A DNA stretch of 6,906 nucleotides. It comes from MGML01 sp964493985 (lineage in GTDB: Bacteria > Chloroflexota > Dehalococcoidia > Dehalococcoidales > UBA2162). The notes under the pieces were generated by a model, which did not search any database, was not told the DNA's origin, and worked only from the letters and a program-made list of their open reading frames with translations. Within the stretch, counting starts at the first letter, position 1; each line of letters starts with the position of its first letter. The position numbers and the translations under genes were made by a program. Shown here one piece after another: positions 1 to 4,920 of the stretch. The DNA lies in the NCBI GenBank assembly GCA_964493985.1, contig CAZBQL010000140.1, forward strand, positions 1-6,906, given 5' to 3'.

Positions 1-23
1 GTACTGGAAACAGAAGGAAAGAA

Positions 24-215
24 TTAAACCTCTATAGTGACCAGTTCCTCTTCTTCTCCTGCTTCGACAGGTAGGTTGAGCATATCTTCAGCGCCAATTT
101 TAAGAGACTCTATTACCTCTTCACGACTCTTTTCCTAGGCGTTAACGCCTGGTAGATCGATCAACCATCCTATCCACCAGTCACCGCTTTTTTTTACCAC
201 CGCTCTGTATTCCAT
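24..215 (-). pseudogene. hicB: HicB-family antitoxin, interrupted by an in-frame TAG
   Basis: Reading leftward from the ATG at 213-215 gives a small protein starting MEYRAVVKKSGDWWIGW, followed by LIDLPGVNA, then TAG at 135-137, then EKSREEVIESLKIGAEDML and a short acidic tail ending at TAA (24-26). The strand-turn-LPG-helix layout is that of HicB-like antitoxins, in which residues after LPG usually run like x-Q-G-x-T-x-E-E-A. The stop replaces codon 27, and CAG to TAG (Gln to stop) is the simplest origin. AGGTG lies 5 bases before the ATG and an extended -10 promoter lies upstream, so expression signals remain while the product would be only 26 residues. No HicA-like toxin gene is visible; one could lie left of position 1, or this could be a solitary HicB. 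Intact genes here end in TAG, so readthrough is unlikely. A sequencing error cannot be excluded. Confidence 0.75.
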
Positions 216-262
216 TGAATCACCTGCTGTATCTATTTCGTATAAATAATATCCAGAAGTAA

Positions 263-286
263 ATTATATCACATATAAATATGTGA
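263..286 (-). promoter_or_regulatory. Extended -10 promoter and palindromic operator of the hicB remnant
   Basis: On the minus strand TATAAT (268 down to 263) is preceded by TGA, forming an extended -10 element (TGN-TATAAT), which does not need a good -35; none is apparent at the right spacing. A perfect dyad with 8-bp arms, TCACATAT-AA-ATATGTGA, occupies 269-286 and runs into the TG of the element. The predicted transcript start is near 256, giving a leader of about 40 bases before the ATG at 215. Antitoxins commonly repress their own promoters, so the dyad is a plausible autoregulatory operator; that role is inference. Confidence 0.55.
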
Positions 287-329
287 ATAGCGACAAAATC
301 CCCTTGTCTTTCCATGGTACTCTCTTGTA

Positions 330-369
330 CAAAACCCCACGTTTTGAGGGTAGCTGAAGTAAAACCCTC
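330..369. repeat. Two adjacent short inverted repeats, possible terminator debris
   Basis: CAAAAC (330-335) and GTTTTG (341-346) form a 6-bp stem with a 5-base loop. GAGGGT (346-351) and ACCCTC (364-369) form another with a 12-base loop. They share base 346, so they cannot fully form together. No U-tract follows directly on either strand. The pair sits between two divergent promoters and may be the remnant of a terminator or nothing functional. Confidence 0.2.
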
Positions 370-402
370 CGTGAGTTACTTTTTAGAATTGATTATTATC
401 CC

Positions 403-432
403 TTGACGACACACTCTGCCTCTCCATATAAT
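403..432 (+). promoter_or_regulatory. Sigma70-type promoter for the small membrane protein
   Basis: TTGACG (403-408) and TATAAT (427-432) are 18 bases apart, close to the bacterial consensus. The predicted transcript start is near 439, about 30 bases before the ATG at 469. This is the cleanest promoter in the window and a main reason for calling the organism bacterial. Confidence 0.75.
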
Positions 433-468
433 TCGGATACACTATTGCACTCGAAGAAGGAGAGAGAG

Positions 469-666
469 ATGGACGGAGATTTATTCCTGGTCCTGGGCTG
501 GGGTTCACCGATCGGTATCGGTCTTTTCCTTGTTCTGCTTGGCGGCATGATCTTCCTTATCGCGAAAGCCGACAAGATAAGCAAACACACAAAGGCTTTC
601 CAGAAAGAACAGGGATTGGAAAAGAAAAGCATCGTGCGGGAGAAACTCGGTTCATCTGATAAGTAA
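469..666 (+). CDS. Small single-span membrane protein, function unknown
   Basis: A 65-residue protein starting MDGDLFLVLGWGSPIG. Residues about 6-32 are strongly hydrophobic and glycine-rich and would form one membrane helix. The rest (about 33-65) is charged and basic (KADKISKHTKAFQKEQ), so it is probably cytoplasmic with the N-terminus outside. The ATG at 469 is chosen because AAGGAG (457-462) lies 6 bases before it and a consensus promoter ends at 432. An in-frame TTG at 403 would extend the frame, but that codon is the -35 hexamer and is not transcribed. The gene has its own promoter and stands alone, converging on the repeat-protein gene 119 bases downstream. There are no cysteines and no recognised domain. 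Single-span proteins of this size are often accessory subunits or stress proteins, but nothing here indicates which. Confidence 0.75.
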   Translation: MDGDLFLVLGWGSPIGIGLFLVLLGGMIFLIAKADKISKHTKAFQKEQGLEKKSIVREKLGSSDK

Positions 667-757
667 AATTAACCGTCAACTTCAGGATACTCACACTCGA
701 CTCGGGACAGGCCAACAAGCAATGCTAGCTTCCTGGATACGTTTAATTGTGCCCGGG

Positions 758-788
758 AAAAAGCTAGTGGAATATTTATAGACCACTA
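758..788 (-). terminator. Probable intrinsic terminator of the repeat-protein gene
   Basis: On the minus strand TAGTGG (788-783) and CCACTA (770-765) form a 6-bp stem with a 12-base A/T-rich loop, followed after GC by TTTTT (762-758). The stem begins in the stop codon of the upstream gene. The stem is short and the loop large, so efficiency may be modest. A competing pairing, CTAGCTT (725-731) with AAGCTAG (761-767), overlaps the same bases. Confidence 0.5.
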
Positions 789-1379
789 TCCATCGAGCAG
801 CTTGCGAAATGCAAAAGTTTTCGCTGCTTCATAGGTCAGGTTCATTCCGCCGGGACTGCGGGCAAGTCTATAGAAATTCTTGAATTTCTCGAAATCCCTG
901 TTTGAATAGTCTCTTACCCATTGAAATGCGAAATTCACCGCGTATTCAAAGTTCAGGTTCATCCCCTCAGGATTACGGGCATATCGAAATACTTCTGCGA
1001 ATTTCTCAAAATCCCTGTTCGCGTGATTGGTTACCCATTCATAGGCAAATTGTACCGCATGTGCATAGTATAAATTCATCCCGCCGGGATTACGGGCAAA
1101 TCGGAAAACGTCTTTGAACTTCTCGAAATCTTTGTCTGCATGGTCTTTTACCCACTCAAGAGCAAATTCTACCGATAACTCATGACTTAGATTCATCCCG
1201 CCGGTGGTACGCGCGTAACGGAAGACGTCCTTGAACTTATCGAAATCCCTGTTCGAATACTCCCTCGCCCAGTGAAGAGCGAATCGTTCCGCGCCTTCAT
1301 GGTCCAGTTTCATTCCGGTGGAATTACGGGCGAACCGGTAGATATCCTGAAATTCAGCGAAACCTTTGTCACTGCCCAT
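786..1379 (-). CDS. Protein of five tandem 39-residue repeats, function unknown
   Basis: The 197-residue product is six leading residues (MGSDKG) plus four 39-residue units (residues 7-45, 46-84, 85-123, 124-162) and a 35-residue final unit (163-197). The consensus is F-x-x-F-x-x-h-h-R-h-A-R-x-x-x-G-M-N-L, then about ten residues, then F-A-x-x-W-h-x-x-x-(A/S)-(N/D)-(R/K)-D. G-M-(N/K)-L, A-R and F-A are present in all five. The Trp is lost in the last unit, which ends in a basic cap (RKLLDG). Each unit probably folds as two amphipathic helices, giving a small alpha-solenoid. There is no signal peptide, membrane segment or cysteine, so a soluble cytoplasmic protein is likely. I do not recognise the family; such repeats often bind proteins. 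ATG at 1377-1379 is preceded by a purine-rich AGGGA, and the best upstream -10 (TATAAA, 1428-1423) lacks a good -35. It diverges from satD. Confidence 0.8.
   Translation of the reverse strand: MGSDKGFAEFQDIYRFARNSTGMKLDHEGAERFALHWAREYSNRDFDKFKDVFRYARTTGGMNLSHELSVEFALEWVKDHADKDFEKFKDVFRFARNPGGMNLYYAHAVQFAYEWVTNHANRDFEKFAEVFRYARNPEGMNLNFEYAVNFAFQWVRDYSNRDFEKFKNFYRLARSPGGMNLTYEAAKTFAFRKLLDG
789..1361 (-). repeat. Five in-frame tandem repeats of 117 bp
   Basis: Units in coding order are 1361-1245, 1244-1128, 1127-1011, 1010-894 and a shortened 893-789. They match best around the segment coding A-R-x-P-x-G-M-N-L and that coding N-R-D-F-x-K-F. The units have diverged in sequence but keep exactly 117 bases each, with no indels, so selection has held the frame and the structural repeat. 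Confidence 0.9.
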
Positions 1380-1491
1380 AAGCCAGGTCCCTTTTTACCA
1401 CCCGTTCAGGAGAAAGGTTCTTTTTATAACCGGGTATCTAATAATACACCATCGGTCAAACAGCATAAAAGCCACAAACAAACCATATCGC

Positions 1492-1509
1492 TTGTATTTT
1501 TAAAAACAA
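1492..1509. promoter_or_regulatory. 18-bp imperfect dyad upstream of satD, shared with 2182-2199
   Basis: TTGTATTTTTAAAAACAA is an imperfect inverted repeat (TTGT/ACAA ends with an A/T core). It matches the site at 2182-2199 at 15 of 18 positions. It ends 14 bases before the satD ATG, next to a -10-like TATGAT (1510-1515), where a bound repressor could block transcription. It also lies in the divergent gap shared with the repeat-protein gene. An extra half site, TTGTAT, occurs at 1520-1525. The operator role is inference. Confidence 0.45.
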
Positions 1510-1523
1510 TATGATAAATTTGT

Positions 1524-2165
1524 ATGCATATGGATAACGGTTTTTTTACGGTAATTGTCGGAGACCTGGTAAACTCCCGCCTGGTTGAAGACCGGAATCG
1601 GTTCCAGAAAGAAGTCAATACCACGTTACTATCGATTAATGACGAGTTCAAAGAGGAACTCTATGCGCCGTTAAAACAGACGCTGGGAATCGATGAGATA
1701 TCAGGAGTGTTAAAAAATCCCGCCGCAAGCTATAGAATCTGCCGGATATTGAATTACGCCATAAATCCCCTGCAGTTCAGGTTCGCTATCGTCAGAGATA
1801 CCCTTGATGTCTCGATCGACTCCCATGACGCGGGGAAAATGGACGGAGCGGCATTTCATATCGCCTCCAGCCTTCTGGGGAAAAGAACCAGAACCAAGGG
1901 AATATATCACTTTCAGATCAGCAGCGATGCGTCTATCAATTCCATATTGAACAACCTAACTGAACTGATACAGATATTACGCTCGGACTGGACGGACCAT
2001 CAGCGGAGAATATTCGATCTGTACATGAAACACAGGAAGCAGAGAACGGTAGGAGAGAAACTGAATGTTACCCAGCAGGCGGTATCCGAAGCGCTGAAGA
2101 AAACTCACTGGAGAGAAATAAACGCAGCTGAAGACTCAATCGATAAAATCCTGAATAGGTTTTAA
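1524..2165 (+). CDS. SatD-family protein with C-terminal helix-turn-helix
   Basis: A 213-residue protein. The start (FFTVIVGDLVNSR, residues 7-19), the central QTLGIDEISGVL (52-63) and HDAGKMDGAAFHIASSLL (101-118) follow the SatD-family pattern. The family is named after SatD of the Streptococcus mutans sat operon, linked there to acid tolerance; its biochemistry is not established. The C-terminus (172-196, including TVGEKLNVTQQAVSEALKK) reads as a helix-turn-helix like those of sigma-region-4 or LuxR-type regulators, so DNA binding is likely. ATG codons occur at 1524 and 1530. There is no Shine-Dalgarno site, and a -10-like hexamer lies so close that a leaderless or very short-leader message is possible. 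It is followed 62 bases later by a small membrane protein, a pairing resembling the SatD/DUF3307-type gene pairs of other bacteria. The matching dyads suggest joint, perhaps self-mediated, control. Confidence 0.7.
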   Translation: MHMDNGFFTVIVGDLVNSRLVEDRNRFQKEVNTTLLSINDEFKEELYAPLKQTLGIDEISGVLKNPAASYRICRILNYAINPLQFRFAIVRDTLDVSIDSHDAGKMDGAAFHIASSLLGKRTRTKGIYHFQISSDASINSILNNLTELIQILRSDWTDHQRRIFDLYMKHRKQRTVGEKLNVTQQAVSEALKKTHWREINAAEDSIDKILNRF

Positions 2166-2181
2166 AAACAAGTTATAAACA

Positions 2182-2199
2182 TTGTATTTATATATACAA
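2182..2199. promoter_or_regulatory. 18-bp dyad upstream of the SatD-linked membrane protein
   Basis: TTGTATTTATATATACAA has perfect 6-bp arms (TTGTAT/ATACAA) around six A/T bases and matches the site before satD at 15 of 18 positions. It sits in the short gap between satD and the membrane-protein gene. This suggests that the second gene has its own regulated promoter, or that the same factor acts twice. A matching -35/-10 pair is not obvious. Confidence 0.45.
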
Positions 2200-2227
2200 G
2201 TGAATCGGCTTGTTTCTGAAGAATGCT

Positions 2228-2671
2228 ATGTGGAGTATTTATCTAGGTTCTGTTAATATCGTCCCCTACCTGATCATAGCGGGAGGGTACCTGTTTACTC
2301 TCTTCACCAGCGGTTATGTTTTCAAACTGTTCATAGGCAATGCCGGAGCCAGGGTCAAAGAAGACCAGGAAGCAGAAGCCGGTGATGACCCGCAAAAAAA
2401 GCCGGCAGGGAATGCCAAAAAAGGCATCGGCAAGCTGGATGTCGGGGTGATTATAGGAAAATGCGAGAACATTCTTGCCCTGACAATGGTACTGAACGGC
2501 GAGTACACGGGACTGGCAATAATTTTTACTGCAAAGTCTATTATCAGGCTCGATGCCATGAAGAAGAACCCGAAGTACTATCTCGGCGGGACCCTGGTTA
2601 ATTTATGTTATTCTGTACTCATGGGGTATGTTATCAGGTTCTTCCTGGCTTTAGCGGGATTTTACATCTAG
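2228..2671 (+). CDS. Small SatD-linked membrane protein, DUF3307-like C-terminal half
   Basis: From the ATG at 2228 the protein has 147 residues. Residues about 8-30 (VNIVPYLIIAGGYLFTLF) form a first membrane helix. A polar, charged linker follows (about 37-67: acidic, then lysine/glycine-rich). The C-terminal half contains GVIIGKCENILALTMVLNG, LAIIFTAKSIIRL and YYLGGTLVNLCYSVLMG. The order G-x-I-G-x-x-E, then A-K-S-I-x-R, then Y-Y-L-x-G-T-L resembles the membrane half of the DUF3307-type proteins that accompany SatD, so I infer a membrane partner of SatD. The function is unknown. A TTG at 2210 would add six residues; neither start has a convincing ribosome site, and ATG is preferred only for its codon. 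It ends with TAG and is probably co-regulated with satD. Confidence 0.65.
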   Translation: MWSIYLGSVNIVPYLIIAGGYLFTLFTSGYVFKLFIGNAGARVKEDQEAEAGDDPQKKPAGNAKKGIGKLDVGVIIGKCENILALTMVLNGEYTGLAIIFTAKSIIRLDAMKKNPKYYLGGTLVNLCYSVLMGYVIRFFLALAGFYI

Positions 2672-2743
2672 TACCTTCATTCTTACGCTCTGGATTTTTT
2701 CTTTCCACTACCTTCCAAAGTACGCGTTCGTGGGTATATCCCA

Positions 2744-2778
2744 CTTGACAATATTTCCCACGATCATGTATTGTCAAG
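2744..2778 (+). promoter_or_regulatory. Toxin-antitoxin promoter inside a 10-bp inverted repeat
   Basis: CTTGACAATA (2744-2753) and TATTGTCAAG (2769-2778) are perfect complements 15 bases apart. The left arm contains the -35 TTGACA (2745-2750) and the right arm the -10 TATTGT (2769-2774), 18 bases apart. A factor bound to both arms would cover the whole promoter, as expected for autoregulation by the antitoxin or its complex with the toxin. The predicted start near 2781 leaves a leader of about 32 bases before the ATG at 2813. Confidence 0.65.
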
Positions 2779-2812
2779 ACAGGTAGATTACTCGATAAAC
2801 AGGCAGGTAACA

Positions 2813-3091
2813 ATGACAATACTGAAAGATTCGAAACTGAAAAAGATTCCGGGAAATATAAAACCCGACTCTAAAAGGAGAGTAGTATTGCCGGCTTCGC
2901 TGGTTCCGGAGGATGTTGTGTACCAGGTATACAGCAACGAAGCAGGTCAGATCCTGCTTGATCCCCAAGTATTGATACCTGCGTCGGAAGCATGGCTTTT
3001 CAGGAATCCGAAAGCTCTTGCGTCGGTAAAAAGAGGCCTTGCCGATGCTGCCGAAGGCAGGATATCGAAGATCGATCTTGACGAACTATAG
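2813..3091 (+). CDS. AbrB-type antitoxin
   Basis: A 92-residue protein starting MTILKDSKLKKIPGN. Residues about 14-52 (including KPDSKRRVVLPASLV and GQILLDPQ) fit the AbrB/SpoVT swapped-hairpin DNA-binding fold. The rest (PASEAWLFRNP, then SVKRGLADAAEGRI) is the usual toxin-neutralising tail: a helix ending in an acidic stretch. ATG at 2813 is chosen because AGG (2805-2807) precedes it at suitable distance and the promoter places transcript start near 2781. The in-frame TTG at 2771 falls in the -10 hexamer and cannot be used. The toxin gene begins 11 bases after the TAG stop, so the two form one operon with the antitoxin first. Role: binds and neutralises the downstream toxin and represses the operon. 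The family assignment rests on motif pattern; the AbrB-RelE pairing is known elsewhere. Confidence 0.8.
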   Translation: MTILKDSKLKKIPGNIKPDSKRRVVLPASLVPEDVVYQVYSNEAGQILLDPQVLIPASEAWLFRNPKALASVKRGLADAAEGRISKIDLDEL

Positions 3092-3102
3092 GAAACTAGA
3101 CT

Positions 3103-3396
3103 TTGTTCGAATTATATTGGACCGATGAAGCAAAGGCAGTCTACTCATCACTCAAGAGTAAACCTTCTGAAAAAGCCAGGCACAAAGCCGTTAAAAAAAC
3201 ACTTACTCTGCTTTCTGGAAATCCCAGGCATCCGGGTTTGCGAACTCACCAGTATTCCAGCCTTGAAGGCCCGAACGGAGAAAAGGTATTCGAAGCCTAT
3301 GCCCAGCAGAAAACTCCGGCAGCATACAGGATTTTCTGGTACTATGGACCGGAAAAGAATACGATAACCATCCTCACCACCACCTCTCATCCCTGA
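3103..3396 (+). CDS. RelE/ParE-superfamily toxin
   Basis: A 97-residue basic protein starting at TTG (3103-3105), read as Met-FELYWTDEAKAVYSSLK. AGGAAA (3090-3095), overlapping the antitoxin stop, supplies a ribosome site 7 bases before it, and no other in-frame start lies upstream. The layout matches the RelE/ParE fold: strand and helix (W6-T-D-E-A-K), a basic helix (KARHKAVKKTLTLLSGNPRH), HQYSSLEGPNGEKVFEAYA, then the C-terminal hairpin AAYRIFWYYGPEKNTITIL ending in SHP. Relatives often end in a (P/T)-H-P-like tail; Tyr, Arg75 and the terminal His are candidate functional residues. Members cleave ribosome-bound mRNA or poison gyrase; sequence alone does not tell which applies. The frame is intact, so the module may be active, unlike the hicB remnant. 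Confidence 0.8.
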   Translation: MFELYWTDEAKAVYSSLKSKPSEKARHKAVKKTLTLLSGNPRHPGLRTHQYSSLEGPNGEKVFEAYAQQKTPAAYRIFWYYGPEKNTITILTTTSHP

Positions 3397-3424
3397 TATA
3401 TATGAATTTGGTTCCTGACTCCGG

Positions 3425-3453
3425 TTTACTACTTTCTTAAACTTCTATATACT
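3425..3453 (+). promoter_or_regulatory. Possible promoter of the antiporter gene
   Basis: TTTACT (3425-3430) and TATACT (3448-3453) are 17 bases apart. The -10 matches consensus at five of six positions and the -35 at four. A start near 3460 would give a leader of about 70 bases. A separate TTGACG (3475-3480) lacks a -10 at usable spacing. Confidence 0.35.
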
Positions 3454-3528
3454 ATATTAACCTCCCAGCCAATTTTGACGAACGAAAACAATAGAAAAGA
3501 CTTTTATCTGTATTAACGATAGCTAACA

Positions 3529-4887
3529 ATGCAGGATATAGCCTCAACTGTAGCGCTGGTCGGCATCCTGGTATTCCTGGCACACCTCTTTACCGGGATA
3601 TTCAGCCGCACAAGAATACCCGACGTGCTGCTGCTGATAATTATCGGCATAATCTTCGGACCCCTTTTCAATTTAACGTCGCCTTCTGAGTTCGGTATCG
3701 TAGGCCCGATATTTACCACAATCACCCTTATCATAATTTTATTCGAAAGCGGACTCACACTGCGTCTTTCGGCAATTAGGAGTACCATCAGCAGCGCTAT
3801 TAAATTAGCACCGCTCAGCTTTTTCATCACGATGGGTGGTGTTGCCGGACTTGCTCTCCTCTTGACCGACCTTGAAGTGCTGCCTGCATTTATACTGGGC
3901 GCGATTGTCAGTTCCACTTCAGAGGCTGTCGTAATTCCATTGATCAGACAGCTTAGAGTCCAGGAAGAGACCCGCACCCTGCTGTCTGTTGAATCATCTG
4001 TCAATGACGTATTGAGCATCATCATCACGATAGCCCTGGTCCAGGCGTATACCCTGGGCCAATTGAATATAGCGTCGATAGCAGGAAATCTGTTCGCGGC
4101 ATTCATTGTGGCAATGGTGTTCGGTATCATCGGAGCTCTTATCTGGTCTACGCTGTTGAACCGTATTCACGCTCTAAAGAACGCCATGTTTACCACGCCT
4201 GCCTTTGTCTTTGTCTTGTTCGGAGTCGTTGAAATGCTCGGTTTCAGCGGACCGATAGCGGCCCTTGCTTTCGGTATAACCATCGGTAATATCGAATCGA
4301 TCCGTATCCCCGTTTTTAAGAAGTCCGTTCCTGGTGAGTCGATCGGCCTTACGGAAACGGAAAAGTTGTTTTTCAGCGAAGTAGCCTTTCTGTTGAAAAC
4401 ATTCTTCTTCATATACCTGGGAATATCACTCGAGCTGATAAGCAGCTGGTTAATAGTGGTATCTATAGTCCTTTGCGTTATTGCGTTCCTGCTCCGGCTG
4501 TTCTCGGTAAAATATACCGTTAAAAAATCATATCCCAAGCTTGATATTGCTATCGCATCGATTATGGTGCCCAAGGGACTGGCAGCAGTCGTCCTGGCGA
4601 GTATTCCCCTCCAGCAGGAGGTTATCGGCGGAGAGACCATCAAGAATATTACCTACGGAGTAGTATTACTCAGTATAGTCATTACCTCGGCACTGGTATT
4701 AGCCATTGAAAAAACAAAGGTGGTTGACCTTTACGGCTGGATTTTGTCATCCAAGTTCCCGAGGATCGGATCGAGATTAACAATACCTTCCAGGGAAATC
4801 ACAGGAGAAGAAAGTCCCGTTACACCCAGTGGCGATAAACTGTTTAAGGATATTAACGATACTCCTGAAGAAACGGGAGGTATGTAA
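3529..4887 (+). CDS. CPA1/NhaP-like cation:proton antiporter
   Basis: A 452-residue polytopic membrane protein with about 12 hydrophobic helices up to residue 395 and a polar cytoplasmic tail (about 396-452). It should exchange Na+ or a similar cation for H+ across the inner membrane, serving pH and salt balance. Family marks are LFESGL (E73), ESSVND (155-160; the N-D pair typifies electroneutral CPA1 exchangers) and SGPIAALAFG (240-249). The helix motif that is S-x-T-D-P-A in NhaP proteins reads SSTSEA (128-133) here, so the Asp is Ser131 and the Pro is Glu132. The conserved basic residue of the late P-R-G motif is Lys349 (VPKG). ATG at 3529 has no Shine-Dalgarno site but is the first Met and gives a complete first helix. 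No K+-binding TrkA domain follows. The gene stands alone and converges on the next gene with a 33-base gap. Confidence 0.9.
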   Translation: MQDIASTVALVGILVFLAHLFTGIFSRTRIPDVLLLIIIGIIFGPLFNLTSPSEFGIVGPIFTTITLIIILFESGLTLRLSAIRSTISSAIKLAPLSFFITMGGVAGLALLLTDLEVLPAFILGAIVSSTSEAVVIPLIRQLRVQEETRTLLSVESSVNDVLSIIITIALVQAYTLGQLNIASIAGNLFAAFIVAMVFGIIGALIWSTLLNRIHALKNAMFTTPAFVFVLFGVVEMLGFSGPIAALAFGITIGNIESIRIPVFKKSVPGESIGLTETEKLFFSEVAFLLKTFFFIYLGISLELISSWLIVVSIVLCVIAFLLRLFSVKYTVKKSYPKLDIAIASIMVPKGLAAVVLASIPLQQEVIGGETIKNITYGVVLLSIVITSALVLAIEKTKVVDLYGWILSSKFPRIGSRLTIPSREITGEESPVTPSGDKLFKDINDTPEETGGM

Positions 4888-4920
4888 ATACTTTTGAGCT
4901 TATCCTGAACGGAATGTGAC

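Noticed and set aside
135..137. TAG in hicB as pyrrolysine or programmed readthrough
   Set aside because: Three intact genes in the window (ending at 786, 2671 and 3091) use TAG as a normal stop, and no special element follows the codon. A nonsense mutation is simpler.
137..150. 14-bp perfect palindrome AGGCGTTAACGCCT next to the hicB stop
   Set aside because: It is inside coding sequence, and about 0.4 such palindromes are expected by chance in a window of this length.
789..1361. CRISPR-like or noncoding tandem array
   Set aside because: The 117-bp periodicity is explained by in-frame protein repeats with no spacers.
902..1514. Plus-strand open frames opposite the repeat protein
   Set aside because: They are shadows of the repeat gene on the opposite strand, with no ribosome site or recognisable protein.
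3513..4130. Long minus-strand open frame of 205 codons opposite the antiporter, and another at 4167-4643
   Set aside because: Both lie entirely inside a clear membrane-protein gene, lack ribosome sites, and have the serine/isoleucine/proline-rich composition of antisense shadows.
3511..4861. 11-base direct repeat TATTAACGATA just before the antiporter gene and near its end
   Set aside because: Several 11-base matches are expected by chance in 6.9 kb; no inverted ends or target duplication suggest a mobile element.
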